Positions 18,144 to 27,731 of a stretch of 64,000 nucleotides of DNA are shown piece after piece; the first letter of the stretch is position 1, and each line of letters opens with the position of its first letter. Source of the stretch: Tsuneonella litorea. GTDB lineage: Bacteria > Pseudomonadota > Alphaproteobacteria > Sphingomonadales > Sphingomonadaceae. The notes under the pieces were generated by a model. It was not told the origin of the DNA and searched no databases. It worked only from the letters and a program-made list of their open reading frames with translations. The stretch spans positions 248,001-312,000 of the forward strand of contig NZ_JAOAMV010000002.1 in the NCBI RefSeq assembly GCF_025154015.1, in the 5' to 3' direction. The translations under genes and the position numbers were made by a program.

Positions 18144-20695
18144 CAGCTCGCCTTCGCCTTCTTCACCGGGACCTTCTTCTTGGATGCCGCCTTCTTCGGC
18201 GCAGCCTTCTTGCGGCCCTTTTTCTTGGCGGGTCCCTTGGCCGCGCGCGCGTCGATCAGTTCGATCGCCTGTGCTTCGCTTACGTCCTCGGGCCTGGCGT
18301 CCTTGGGCAGCGTGGCGTTGGTCGTTCCGTCGGTGACGTAAGGGCCATAGCGGCCGGGCATGACCTTCATCTCGCCGCCGCTGGTGGGATGGACTCCCAG
18401 CACCTTGATCGGTTCGGCCTTGGCCCGCCCGCCCCCGCTCCCGCGATTGGCCGCCTGGGCGAGGATATCGACCGCGCGGTTCATGCCGACCTCGAACACC
18501 TCGCGGGTGCTCGACAGCTTGCCATACTTGCCGTCGTGGCGAAGGTAAGGACCGTAGCGGCCGATGTTTGCCTCGATCTCCTTGCCGGTCTCGGGATGTG
18601 TCCCGACGATCCGTGGAAGCCTGAGCAGCTTCAATGCCCATTCGAGGTCGAAATCGTCGAGGTCCTTGGGGATCGAGGCGCGCTTGGCGTCCTTGCCTTC
18701 GCCGAGCTGGACGTAGGGGCCGAAGCGGCCGGTCTTGCGCTCGACCTCAAGCCCCGTTTCGGGATCCTTGCCCATCGCGCCGTCGTTCTCGCTCGCGCCC
18801 GGACCGCCGGGATTGGCGAACTGGCGGGTGAACTTGCAGTCAGGGTAATTGGAGCAGGCGATGAAAGCGCCGAACTTGCCGCCGCGCAGGGACAGGCGCC
18901 CGCCGCTGCGCCCCTCGGCGATGCAGGTCTGGCATTCGCGCGGGTCGTGTCCGTCGGCACGCGCCGGGAAGAGATAGTCGGAAAGATATTCGTCGAGCGC
19001 CTCGGTCACTTCCGAGGGCTTGCGCTCCATGACGTCTTCGGTCTTCGGCTTGAAGTCGAGCCAGAACTGTCGAAGCAGCTTCTTCCAGTCCTCCTTGCCG
19101 TCCGAGACGACATCGAGCTCGTCCTCCATTCCCGCGGTGAAATCGTAGGCGACGTACCGTTCGAAGAAGCGTTCGAGAAACGCTGTCAGCAGCCGGCCCG
19201 ATTCCTCTGCGAAGAAACGGTTTTTCTCCATCCTGACGTAGTCGCGGTCGCGCAGCGTCTGGATCGTCGAGGCATACGTCGAGGGGCGGCCGATGCCGAG
19301 TTCCTCAAGGCGCTTGACCAGGCTGGCCTCCGAAAACCGCGGCGGCGGCTGGGTGAAGTGCTGCGTGGCATCGACCCCGGTCTTGGCCGGGGTGTCGCCC
19401 TTGCGCAGCAGGGGCAACAGGTTCTCGTCGTCATCTTCGGCCTTCTGGTCGAAGCTCTCCTCGTAGACCGCGAGGAAACCGGGGAACTTCACGACCTGGC
19501 CCGTCGCGCGAAGCTCGTGCCGGCCGGTCGGATCGCGCAGCGTCACGGTCGTGCGCTCGAGGCTGGCAGCGGCCATCTGGCTCGCCACCGCGCGCTTGAA
19601 GATCAGGTCGTAGAGTTTTGCCTCGTCACCCGATCCGGCGCGGTCACGGCCGAAGTCGGTCGGCCGGATCGCCTCGTGCGCTTCCTGCGCGTTCTTGGCC
19701 TTGGTCTGGTACATCCGCGGCTTTTCGGGAAGGTAGTGGCCGCTGAACCGATCACTGATCGCCCGGCGGCAGGCGCTGATCGCGCTGCCGTCCATCTGCA
19801 CCCCGTCGGTCCGCATATAGGTGATCGCACCGGCCTCGTAGAGCGTCTGGGCGAGCCGCATCGTGTGACTGGCGGAATAGCCAAGCTTGCGCGCGGCTTC
19901 CTGCTGCAGGGTCGAGGTCGTGAACGGGGGCGCTGGGTTGCGCTTCAGGGGTCTGGTCTCGACGTCTTCGACCGTGAAGCGGGCGTCCTCGACGGCTTTC
20001 TTCGCGGCGTTCGCAGTGCCTTCGTCGCCGATCGACAGGCGCTCCAGCTTCTTTCCGTCGAAGGTCACCAACCGCGCATCGAATGCGGTCCCATCGTGCT
20101 GCATGTGCGCGACGACCGACCAGTATTCCTGCGCGACGAACGCCTCGATCTCGCGCTCGCGCTCGACGATCAGGCGCAGCGCGACCGACTGCACGCGGCC
20201 CGCACTCTTGGCGCCCGGCAACCGCCGCCAGAGGACCGGCGAGAGCGTGAATCCGTATAGGTAATCGAGCGCGCGGCGCGCGAGGTAGGCGTCGATCAGG
20301 TCCTGGTCGAGCTCGCGCGGCCGCTCCATCGCCTCGGTCACCGCGCCCTTGGTGATCGCGTTGAAGGTCACGCGCTGGACCTCGTCGGGCAGCGCCTTCT
20401 TCTTTGCGAGCAGGTCGCGCACGTGCCACGAAATCGCCTCGCCCTCGCGGTCGGGGTCGGTGGCAAGGATCAGCCGGTCTGCCTTCTTGGCGAGATCGGC
20501 AATGTCCTTCACCCGGCCGGTCTTGTCGCGATAGACTTCCCAATCCATCGCGAAATCCTCGTCCGGCCGCACGCTGCCATCCTTGGGCGGCAGGTCGCGC
20601 ACGTGGCCGTACGAGGCCAGGACCTTGAAGTCCGGGCCGAGGTATTTCTCGATGGTCTTCGCCTTTGCCGGCGATTCGACGATGACAAGCTGCAT
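18143..20695 (-). CDS. topA: DNA topoisomerase I
   Basis: Type IA topoisomerase that relaxes negative supercoils. It has 850 residues. The Toprim domain has Glu7 (VIVESPAKAK) and the DPD motif at residues 80-82; the catalytic tyrosine is Tyr293 in GAITYMRTDG. A zinc-ribbon-like segment near residue 590 has four cysteines (CQTC, later CSNYPDC). Two repeated C-terminal modules follow (GRFGPYVQLGEG, GRYGPYLRHDGKYG, GRYGPYVTDG). The last 35 residues are a lysine/alanine tail that should bind DNA or RNAP. It is followed by a coupled 60-residue HTH-like gene. Confidence 0.97.
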   Translation of the reverse strand: MQLVIVESPAKAKTIEKYLGPDFKVLASYGHVRDLPPKDGSVRPDEDFAMDWEVYRDKTGRVKDIADLAKKADRLILATDPDREGEAISWHVRDLLAKKKALPDEVQRVTFNAITKGAVTEAMERPRELDQDLIDAYLARRALDYLYGFTLSPVLWRRLPGAKSAGRVQSVALRLIVEREREIEAFVAQEYWSVVAHMQHDGTAFDARLVTFDGKKLERLSIGDEGTANAAKKAVEDARFTVEDVETRPLKRNPAPPFTTSTLQQEAARKLGYSASHTMRLAQTLYEAGAITYMRTDGVQMDGSAISACRRAISDRFSGHYLPEKPRMYQTKAKNAQEAHEAIRPTDFGRDRAGSGDEAKLYDLIFKRAVASQMAAASLERTTVTLRDPTGRHELRATGQVVKFPGFLAVYEESFDQKAEDDDENLLPLLRKGDTPAKTGVDATQHFTQPPPRFSEASLVKRLEELGIGRPSTYASTIQTLRDRDYVRMEKNRFFAEESGRLLTAFLERFFERYVAYDFTAGMEDELDVVSDGKEDWKKLLRQFWLDFKPKTEDVMERKPSEVTEALDEYLSDYLFPARADGHDPRECQTCIAEGRSGGRLSLRGGKFGAFIACSNYPDCKFTRQFANPGGPGASENDGAMGKDPETGLEVERKTGRFGPYVQLGEGKDAKRASIPKDLDDFDLEWALKLLRLPRIVGTHPETGKEIEANIGRYGPYLRHDGKYGKLSSTREVFEVGMNRAVDILAQAANRGSGGGRAKAEPIKVLGVHPTSGGEMKVMPGRYGPYVTDGTTNATLPKDARPEDVSEAQAIELIDARAAKGPAKKKGRKKAAPKKAASKKKVPVKKAKAS

Positions 20696-20760
20696 GTGAG
20701 TGGTTCGGTGTCCCTACGCGTATACGTGTACGCGAAGGTGGGGCCGGTATCCGCGGGCCG

Positions 20761-21852
20761 TCAAGCGGTCAGGCTGACGCGGCCGCCCGCGTGACGGACG
20801 AGCCGCCCGGCTATTTCCAGCTCCAGAAGCGCCATCTGCACCGCCGCGGGGCTCTCGCCCGACTGGCGGATCAGTTCGTCGACCCCGACCGGCGCGGTGG
20901 TCAGCAGCGCCGCGACGTCGGCCGGTTCGGCGGCTGCCAGTTCGTCGTGATCGAACACGTATGCGGACACCGCTTCGCGGAAGGTCGAGCGCGGCGTGCC
21001 GTCGAAACCGCTGAGGAGTTCGATCACGTCCTCGGGCGACTGGACCAGGACCGCGCCGTCGCGAATCAGCTGGTTGCAACCCGCCGCCCGGCCTTCGAGC
21101 GGGCTGCCCGGGATCGCCATGACTTCCCTGCCCGCCTCTGCCGCCAGCCGCGCGGTGATCAGCGAGCCGGACTTGGGCGCCGCCTCGACCACGAGCGTGC
21201 CGGCGGCAAGACCGGCGATGATCCGGTTGCGGCTCGGAAAGTGCCGGGCGAGCGGCTCCGTGCCGGGTGGCTGCTCGGCGAGCAGGAGCCCTTCGCGCGC
21301 CACCTGCGCCTGCAGGTCCGCGTGCTCGGGTGGGTAGCTCACGTCGATGCCGCTCGCGATGACGCCGATCGTCGCCGGCAGTGCGCCCCGGTGGACCGCC
21401 CCGTCGATCCCGCGGGCAAGACCGGAAACCACGGCGAACCCCGCCTCGGCGAGCGCGCAGGCGAAATCCCGTGCCAGCTTGACCGCCGCTGCCGAGGCGT
21501 TGCGCGCTCCGACGATCGCGACCGAGGGTTGCCGACCCAGCGCCAGGTTGCCGCGCCAGGTCAGGATCGGCGGCGCGCCGTCCGCCTGGCCGAGTAGCGC
21601 GGGATAGCCCGGCTGGTCATGGAACAGGTATTTCGCGCCGGCACGACGCACCTGCGAAATTTCCTCGGCGATCCTCTCGGGCGCCGCGGCCACATAGGCC
21701 CGCCCGCCCCGCTTGCCGAGGTCGGGCAGCGCATCGATTGCCGCCTCCGCCGTGCCGAACCGGGCGAGGAGCTGGCGGTAGCTGACGGGGCCGATGTTGG
21801 GCGACCGCAGCAGCCGGATGCGCGCGAAGGCCTCTTGCTGGGCGAGGCTCAC
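20761..21852 (-). CDS. dprA: DNA-processing protein DprA
   Basis: Loads RecA on incoming single-stranded DNA in natural transformation. The 363 residues include an N-terminal SAM-like region, the Rossmann core (SVAIVGARNAS, VVSGLARGID, the HFPSRNRIIAGLA motif and APKSGSLITARLA), and a C-terminal winged-helix-like segment (LTTAPVGVDELIRQSG). The start is probably the GTG at 21852, which overlaps the plsY stop as GTGA. topA begins 65 bases downstream on the same strand. No com genes are in the window. Confidence 0.93.
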   Translation of the reverse strand: MSLAQQEAFARIRLLRSPNIGPVSYRQLLARFGTAEAAIDALPDLGKRGGRAYVAAAPERIAEEISQVRRAGAKYLFHDQPGYPALLGQADGAPPILTWRGNLALGRQPSVAIVGARNASAAAVKLARDFACALAEAGFAVVSGLARGIDGAVHRGALPATIGVIASGIDVSYPPEHADLQAQVAREGLLLAEQPPGTEPLARHFPSRNRIIAGLAAGTLVVEAAPKSGSLITARLAAEAGREVMAIPGSPLEGRAAGCNQLIRDGAVLVQSPEDVIELLSGFDGTPRSTFREAVSAYVFDHDELAAAEPADVAALLTTAPVGVDELIRQSGESPAAVQMALLELEIAGRLVRHAGGRVSLTA

Positions 21853-22436
21853 GGCTTGCTGCCGACCCTCGGTTCCTCGCCGCGCATCAGCCGGCCGATG
21901 TTCGCACGGTGCTGGAAATAGACCACCACCGCCACAGCGACCAGCGTGACCACGAGGTCGCCTCGTCCCATCAGCCAGGCCGCGACGGGAGCCGCCGTCA
22001 CCGCGGTGAGTGAGGCGACCGAGGATATCCGGCTGACGACGGCCGCCAGCGCCCAGATCGCCGCGCATATCAGGAACACCGGCCACGCCAGCGCGAGCAG
22101 GACGCCCGCAGCGGTAGCAAAGCCCTTTCCGCCCTTGAACCGCAGCCAGAGCGGGAAACAGTGCCCGACGATCGCGGCCACTGCGGCCACGCCTTCGGTA
22201 CCGGGCCAGAGCATCGCGGACAGCAGAACCGCCGCCGCGCCCTTGCCCGCGTCGAGCAGCACCGTCGCCGCGGCGAGGCCTTTGCGCCCGGTGCGCAGCA
22301 CGTTGGTCGCGCCGATGCTGCCCGACCCGATCTGGCGCACGTCGCCGGCGCCGAAGGCGCGCGTCAGGAGCAGCCCGAAAGGGATGGAGCCGAGCAGGTA
22401 GCCTGCGATGGAGGCCAAGATGAAATCTGTCTGCAA
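21849..22436 (-). CDS. plsY: Glycerol-3-phosphate acyltransferase PlsY
   Basis: Inner-membrane enzyme that transfers acyl from acyl phosphate to glycerol 3-phosphate, the first step of phospholipid synthesis. The 195 residues have five or so hydrophobic segments and the three PlsY motifs: LLGSIPFGLL, the GSGSIGATNVLRTG block, and FKGGKGFATAAGVLLA, with HRANIGRLMRGEE near the end. The stop overlaps the GTG of dprA. It diverges from murI across a nested palindrome. Confidence 0.96.
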   Translation of the reverse strand: MQTDFILASIAGYLLGSIPFGLLLTRAFGAGDVRQIGSGSIGATNVLRTGRKGLAAATVLLDAGKGAAAVLLSAMLWPGTEGVAAVAAIVGHCFPLWLRFKGGKGFATAAGVLLALAWPVFLICAAIWALAAVVSRISSVASLTAVTAAPVAAWLMGRGDLVVTLVAVAVVVYFQHRANIGRLMRGEEPRVGSKP

Positions 22437-22460
22437 CCCCAGTCCCCGGTTCCCGCCAAG

Positions 22461-22523
22461 CTTGTCGAAATGCCGTTCAAGCCCCTAAGCGCAACGCTAG
22501 AAGTTAGGCCGCCTTTCGACAAG
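22461..22523. repeat. Nested inverted repeat between plsY and murI
   Basis: A 10-bp perfect inverted repeat, CTTGTCGAAA (22461-22470) and TTTCGACAAG (22514-22523), encloses CCTAA (22484-22488) with TTAGG (22504-22508), and in the centre AGCG-CAA-CGCT (22488-22498). The arms resemble the AGCTTGTCGAA type of intergenic palindrome that I recall as common in sphingomonad genomes, so it may be a REP-like element. Alternatively it is a shared operator for the two divergent genes. Confidence 0.6.
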
Positions 22524-22552
22524 ATCGGCATAGACGGGTTTGGAGTTTTCGC

Positions 22553-23347
22553 GTGGACCCCGCCGCCCCCATCCTGCTGTTCGATTCCGGCGTCGGCGGG
22601 CTCACCGTCCTTGCCGAACTGCGCAAGGTCCTGCCCGAAGCGCCGGTCATCTATGCCGCGGACACCGCCGGCCTGCCCTATGGCGGGAAGACCGAGGCCG
22701 AAATCGCCGCGCGCGTCGCCGGCCTGCTCGGCGTGCTGACCGAACGGTATAGGCCGCGGCTGGCGACGATCGCCTGCAATACGGCAAGCACGATCGCGCT
22801 CGGGATGGTGCGCGATGTCCTCAACATCCCGATCGTCGGCACCGTCCCGGCGATCAAGCCAGCCGCGGCGCTGACCCGCACCGGCACCATCGGACTGCTG
22901 GGCACCGAAGCGACGATCCGCCAGGGCTATGTCGACCGGCTCGAGCAGGAGTTTGCATCCGACAAGCACCTGATCCGCCACGCAGCGCCGGAACTCGTCG
23001 CGGCGGCCGAGGCCAAGCTGCGCGGAAACCCGGTCGATCCGCAAGCCATCGCCGGCGCGGCCGAGGCGCTGCGGGAGAAGGCAGGCGGCGCACAGATCGA
23101 CACGGTTGTCCTTGCGTGCACCCATTTCCCGCTGCTCGCAGAAGAGCTGGCCGAGGCGTTCGGCCCGCACGTGCGGTTCGTCGACGGGGCGGATGGCATC
23201 GCGCGCCGCATCGCGAGCCTGACGAAAGGGCAGGATTTCATTCGCGAGCAGCCGGACAGGGCCGTTTTCACCGGTGAGGCGGATCACGGCGATGCGTTCG
23301 CCAGTGCGCTGCGTTTCTACGGTCTCGAACGGTCCGACAGGATCTAG
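22553..23347 (+). CDS. murI: Glutamate racemase
   Basis: Makes D-glutamate for peptidoglycan. It has 264 residues from a GTG start at 22553. The two catalytic cysteines are Cys75 in IACNTAST and Cys189 in VLACTHFPLL, and the N-terminal FDSGVGGLTV and LPYGGKT motifs are present. The start follows a GGAG-containing stretch (TTTGGAGTTTTCGC). It diverges from plsY across the nested palindrome and is followed by hemA 85 bases downstream. Confidence 0.95.
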   Translation: MDPAAPILLFDSGVGGLTVLAELRKVLPEAPVIYAADTAGLPYGGKTEAEIAARVAGLLGVLTERYRPRLATIACNTASTIALGMVRDVLNIPIVGTVPAIKPAAALTRTGTIGLLGTEATIRQGYVDRLEQEFASDKHLIRHAAPELVAAAEAKLRGNPVDPQAIAGAAEALREKAGGAQIDTVVLACTHFPLLAEELAEAFGPHVRFVDGADGIARRIASLTKGQDFIREQPDRAVFTGEADHGDAFASALRFYGLERSDRI

Positions 23348-23432
23348 TCGCGAACGATTCGCAAAGATCGCGGTGGAATTCTTGCGCCCGCGGCGATAGG
23401 GCGGCGGGGATGCCGACGGACGGGACATCCAC

Positions 23433-24653
23433 GTGAATTACGATCATATCTTCGACCAGGCGATCGATCGGCTCCATGCCGAGGGCCGCTACCGTGTATT
23501 CATCGACATCCTGCGCAACAAGGGTGCGTTTCCCAACGCGCGGTGCTTCCACGGCCACAACGGTCCGAAGCCGGTCACGGTCTGGTGTTCGAACGATTAC
23601 CTGGCGATGGGCCAGCATCCCAAGGTCATCGCCGCGATGGAAGAGGCGCTGCACGACGTCGGCGCCGGATCGGGCGGCACCCGCAACATCGGCGGCAACA
23701 CGCACTACCATGTCGAACTCGAAAGCGAGCTGGCCGACCTTCACGGCAAGGAAGCCGCGCTGATCTTCACCAGCGGCTACGTTTCCAACGACGCCACGCT
23801 GTCGACACTCGCCAAGCTGCTGCCGGGCTGCGTGATCTTCTCCGACGAGCTCAACCACGCGAGCATGATCGCCGGTATCCGCAATTCCGGCTGCGAGAAG
23901 CGGGTGTTCCGGCACAACGACGTTGCCCACCTCGAAGAGCTTCTGGCCGCCGAAGACGCCGAGACGCCCAAGCTGATCGCGTTCGAGAGCGTATACTCCA
24001 TGGACGGCGACGTCGCCCCGATCCACGCGATCTGCGATCTTGCCGAAAAGTACAACGCGCTGACCTACATCGACGAAGTTCACGCGGTCGGCATGTACGG
24101 CAAGCGCGGCGGCGGCATATCCGAGCGCGACGAGGCCGCGCACCGCATCGACATCATCGAGGGCACGCTGGGCAAGGCGTTCGGCGTGATGGGCGGCTAC
24201 ATCGCCGCCGACCGCAAGGTGGTCGACTGCATCCGCAGTTATGCGCCCGGTTTCATCTTCACCACGTCGCTGTCGCCGGTGCTCGTCGCCGGCGTGCTAG
24301 CCTCGGTCCGCCATCTCAAGCAATCGAGCGAGGAGCGCGACGGCCAGCAGGCGGCCGCCGCCCGCCTGAAGGCCATGTTCCGCGATGCAGGGCTGCCGGT
24401 GATGGACAGCGTGACCCACATCGTTCCGCTGCTGGTCGGCGACCCGGTCCGAGCCAAGAAGATCAGCGACATCCTGCTCGCCGAGTACGGGATGTACGTG
24501 CAGCCGATCAATTTCCCGACCGTGCCGCGCGGAACCGAGCGGCTGCGCTTCACGCCCGGCCCGGCCCACGACGAAGCGATGATGCGCGAACTGACCGCTG
24601 CGCTCGTCGAAATCTGGGACCGGCTCGAACTCGAGATCGCGCAGGCTGCCTGA
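23433..24653 (+). CDS. hemA: 5-aminolevulinate synthase
   Basis: PLP enzyme condensing glycine with succinyl-CoA to 5-aminolevulinate, the C4 (Shemin) entry to haem and typical of alphaproteobacteria. The 406 residues include [11 protein letters not shown], the [13 protein letters not shown] glycine loop, [23 protein letters not shown] and the PLP lysine Lys248 in EGTLGKAFG. The start is a GTG at 23433 (VNYDHIF); an upstream ATG at 23410 is out of frame. The substrate succinyl-CoA is also the product of the scpA pathway at the left end of the window. Confidence 0.96.
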   Translation: MNYDHIFDQAIDRLHAEGRYRVFIDILRNKGAFPNARCFHGHNGPKPVTVWCSNDYLAMGQHPKVIAAMEEALHDVGAGSGGTRNIGGNTHYHVELESELADLHGKEAALIFTSGYVSNDATLSTLAKLLPGCVIFSDELNHASMIAGIRNSGCEKRVFRHNDVAHLEELLAAEDAETPKLIAFESVYSMDGDVAPIHAICDLAEKYNALTYIDEVHAVGMYGKRGGGISERDEAAHRIDIIEGTLGKAFGVMGGYIAADRKVVDCIRSYAPGFIFTTSLSPVLVAGVLASVRHLKQSSEERDGQQAAAARLKAMFRDAGLPVMDSVTHIVPLLVGDPVRAKKISDILLAEYGMYVQPINFPTVPRGTERLRFTPGPAHDEAMMRELTAALVEIWDRLELEIAQAA

Positions 24654-24676
24654 CATTCGAGTCGGTTCGTCGAATG
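24654..24676 (+). terminator. Hairpin after hemA
   Basis: A perfect 7-bp stem, CATTCGA (24654-24660) with TCGAATG (24670-24676), and a 9-nt loop starts directly after the hemA TGA. There is no run of T after it, so intrinsic termination would be weak; it may instead protect the 3' end. Confidence 0.35.
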
Positions 24677-24759
24677 CGGCTTTCGCTTAGGCCCCTGTAA
24701 ACCATTCCGTCGTAGGGAATTGTCACCATTCCATTCGGGATGGCGCGCAACGGACGGAC

Positions 24760-26949
24760 ATGGCTGTTAGGAATCTCTTGAAAGGCTTCTCCGGAAGCCA
24801 GGACGACGCGGTGAGCGATCTCACCAGCAATGGCCTGCGCGCGGCCGTACTCGACGATTTCGAACAGACCGGCATAGCGTGGATCTGGGCGTCCGATGCC
24901 GAGGGCGTCCTGAGCTACCTGTCTCCTGCCGCCGCCGAGGCGCTCGACGTTCCCCTGCCCACCCTGCTGGGCCAGCCGCTGGCGGGACTGTTCGAAACCG
25001 ATCCCGACGATCCCGACAACCGTTCCGGCCGGCCGCTCGGGTTCCAGATCAAGGCGCGAAGCAGGATCACCGATGTAGTTGTGCGCTGCGCGCTGCCCGA
25101 GGCGAAGACGGGGCGGCCGGTCTGGCTCTCGCTGTCCGGACAGCCCAAGATTGATGCGACCGGCAAGTTCCACGGATATCGCGGCGCCGCCAAGGACGTG
25201 TCGGTCGAATACCAGCGCAAGATCGAGGACCAGCGGCTGGCCGAGTTCGACTCGCTGACCGGCCTCTACAATCGGCACCGGATGAACCGCCGGCTCGAAA
25301 GCGTGCTGGCCGCTTACAAGGCCGCCAAGCGCGTCTGCGCGCTGATGATGCTCGACCTTGACCGGTTCAAGCAGGTCAACGACACGATGGGCCACCCCGC
25401 GGGCGACGCCCTGCTCCAGCAGGTCGCCGAACGGCTGCGCAACGTGATCGGCGACCGCGGCGAGATCGGCCGCCTGGGGGGCGACGAATTCCAGGTCATC
25501 CTGCCCGACATGGACGACCGCGGAAAGCTGGGCGAACTTGCTGAAAAGATCATCCAGATCATCTCGCAGCCCTATCCGATCGACGACAAGCGCGCGATCA
25601 TCGGCACCTCGGTCGGCGTGGCGATCGCGCCCTACGACGGGCTGGAGCTCGACGAGCTGACGCGGGCATCCGACCTTGCCCTCTATGCCGCGAAGAACGG
25701 CGGACGCGGCCAGTTCCGGTTCTATTCGGCCGACCTCAAGGATGAAGAGGAGGAGCGCGCGCTGCTGCTCGACGACCTGCGCGAGGCGCTCGCGGCCGAC
25801 GAACTGCAGCTTCACTACCAGCCTGTCGTCCGGATTGCCGACAGCCACGTCGTCGGGATGGAAGCGCTGATGCGCTGGGAGCACGAGGAGCGCGGCTGGG
25901 TCCCGCCCGGCACCTTCATCCCGGTGGCTGAGGAATCGAGCCTGATCGGCCCCTTGGGCGAGTGGGCGCTTCACCGCGCGTGCAGGGACGCGATGGAATG
26001 GCCCGACACCGTTCGGGTCGCGGTCAACGTCTCGGCGCGGCAGTTCACTGGGAACGGCTTCGTCGACGTCGTCGCCTCGGCGCTGGATGCCAGCGGTCTG
26101 GCGCCCGACCGGCTCGAACTCGAGCTGACCGAAAGCGTGTTCATGGGCGACAGCGAGACGACCGAGGCGACCTTCACCGCGCTCAAGAAGCTCGGCGTTC
26201 GCCTCGCGCTCGACGATTTCGGGACCGGCTATTCCTCGCTCAGCTACCTGCGCTCGGCACCGTTCGACAAGCTCAAGGTCGACAAGAGCTTTGTCGACAC
26301 CTGCACCCAGAAGGACCAGAACAGCGCCAAGATCATTACCGCGATCATCGGCCTGTCGAAGGCGCTGGGAATGGAAACCACCGTCGAGGGGGTCGAGGCG
26401 TTCGACCAGCTCGACGTGGTCAAGAAACGCGGGGCCGAGCTGGTCCAGGGGTGGATCTATTCCAAGGCCATGCCCCAGCCGGTCGTGCTGGCCAACATTA
26501 CCTCGGGCGAATTCAAGATAGAGCCGAGCGGGCCGGACAAGCACCGCGCCGACCGTCGGTCGATGTTCCGCCGCATCGGCATCATCCACGGCGACCACCG
26601 CTACGAGGCGGTGATCCGCGACCTGTCGAAGAACGGCGCGTTCATCGAGGGGCTCGTCGGCGTTCCGAAGGGCACGCAATTCGTGCTCGACCTCGGCGGC
26701 GGCCAGCTCGTCGTCTGCGAGGTCATGCGCTCCGAGGGCGCGCAGATCGGCGTTGAATTCGAATCGCCACTCGTCAGCGACGGTGCCGGCGGGCTGTGCA
26801 CCCGCCATCGCGTCAGCCCCTATGCGCTCGCCGCCGCGGGAATGCCGCTGACATCGCTCGCGCAGGGCGGCGCGACGCCGCTCGGCCAGCAACAAGCGCC
26901 TTCCAGCCCGCCCCAGTTCATGCAGGTGCAGGTCGGCAGCGGGGGCTGA
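24760..26949 (+). CDS. PAS-GGDEF-EAL-PilZ c-di-GMP protein
   Basis: A 729-residue cyclic-di-GMP signalling protein with no obvious membrane segment. Domains in order: PAS (about 30-150, with TGIAWIWASDAEGVLSYLS), GGDEF (160-325; GGDEF at 240-244, intact), EAL (335-585; EAL at 368-370, NVSARQF, ELTESV, DDFGTGYSS, EGVEAFDQ and QGWIYSKA all present), and PilZ (about 597-690; RRSMFRR then DLSKNGAFIEG). The synthesis and hydrolysis motifs both look intact, and no RxxD inhibition site is seen just before GGDEF. The PilZ domain could provide product sensing. Output is unknown. Confidence 0.9.
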   Translation: MAVRNLLKGFSGSQDDAVSDLTSNGLRAAVLDDFEQTGIAWIWASDAEGVLSYLSPAAAEALDVPLPTLLGQPLAGLFETDPDDPDNRSGRPLGFQIKARSRITDVVVRCALPEAKTGRPVWLSLSGQPKIDATGKFHGYRGAAKDVSVEYQRKIEDQRLAEFDSLTGLYNRHRMNRRLESVLAAYKAAKRVCALMMLDLDRFKQVNDTMGHPAGDALLQQVAERLRNVIGDRGEIGRLGGDEFQVILPDMDDRGKLGELAEKIIQIISQPYPIDDKRAIIGTSVGVAIAPYDGLELDELTRASDLALYAAKNGGRGQFRFYSADLKDEEEERALLLDDLREALAADELQLHYQPVVRIADSHVVGMEALMRWEHEERGWVPPGTFIPVAEESSLIGPLGEWALHRACRDAMEWPDTVRVAVNVSARQFTGNGFVDVVASALDASGLAPDRLELELTESVFMGDSETTEATFTALKKLGVRLALDDFGTGYSSLSYLRSAPFDKLKVDKSFVDTCTQKDQNSAKIITAIIGLSKALGMETTVEGVEAFDQLDVVKKRGAELVQGWIYSKAMPQPVVLANITSGEFKIEPSGPDKHRADRRSMFRRIGIIHGDHRYEAVIRDLSKNGAFIEGLVGVPKGTQFVLDLGGGQLVVCEVMRSEGAQIGVEFESPLVSDGAGGLCTRHRVSPYALAAAGMPLTSLAQGGATPLGQQQAPSSPPQFMQVQVGSGG

Positions 26950-26975
26950 GGCTTTACGCGCGCGGCCGACACGGT

Positions 26976-27683
26976 ATGTCGGTTGCCATGCAAAACCGAT
27001 CCGATCTTTCCTACGACGATGTCGTCCTCGGGCGGCGGTCGATCCGCGGCTACCTCGACAAGCCCGTTCCGCGCGCACTGATCGAGGAAGTGCTCGCGCT
27101 TGCCATGCGCGCACCTTCGTCGATGAACACCCAGCCGTGGCATTTCCACGTCATCACCGGCGAGCCGCTGGACCGCATCCGCCGGGGCAATACCGAGAAC
27201 ATCCTTGCCGGGGTGCCGGATAGCCGCGAGTTCCGCCGCGGCAGCCCCTTTGCGGGCGTCCACCGCGAGCGACAGGTCGAGGTCGCCAAGCAGCTATTCG
27301 GCGCGATGGGTATCGCGCGGGATGACAAGCACGGGCGGCAGGACTGGGTCCTGCGTGGTTTTCGCCAGTTCGACGCACCGGTCTGCGTCATCGTCACCTA
27401 CGACCGCGTGCTCGACGACGGGGACGATGCCAAGTTCGACTGCGGCGCGGTGACCACTGCGCTGGTCAACGCCGCGTGGAGCCGTGGGCTGGGCTGCGTG
27501 ATCAACTCGCAGGGGATCATGCAGAGTCCCGTCGTGCGCGAGCACGCCGGCATTCCCGCCGACCAGGTCATCATGAAGGCCGTCGCAATGGGTTGGCCGG
27601 ACGACAGTTTTCCGGCCAACGCGGTCGTGTCCCACCGCAAGTCGGTGGAGGAAGCGGCGCGCTTCGTGGGATTCGCGGATTGA
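26976..27683 (+). CDS. Nitroreductase family protein
   Basis: FMN-dependent NAD(P)H oxidoreductase of 235 residues. Signatures are RRSIRGYLDKPVP at the N-terminus, MRAPSSMNTQPWHFHV (FMN-phosphate binding), and the C-terminal KAVAMGWPDDSFPANAV. The start may be the ATG at 26976 or at 26988. The natural substrate is unknown; relatives reduce nitroaromatics and quinones. It begins 26 bases after the c-di-GMP gene, so the two may be cotranscribed. Confidence 0.87.
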   Translation: MSVAMQNRSDLSYDDVVLGRRSIRGYLDKPVPRALIEEVLALAMRAPSSMNTQPWHFHVITGEPLDRIRRGNTENILAGVPDSREFRRGSPFAGVHRERQVEVAKQLFGAMGIARDDKHGRQDWVLRGFRQFDAPVCVIVTYDRVLDDGDDAKFDCGAVTTALVNAAWSRGLGCVINSQGIMQSPVVREHAGIPADQVIMKAVAMGWPDDSFPANAVVSHRKSVEEAARFVGFAD

Positions 27684-27731
27684 CCTGATCGTCCGCGGGG
27701 GCGCACAATCGGATCCCAGAGGAGAAGCCCG

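Noticed and set aside
18389-20260. Long open frame opposite topA
   Set aside because: TopA motifs are complete on the other strand; this frame is a shadow without domain features.
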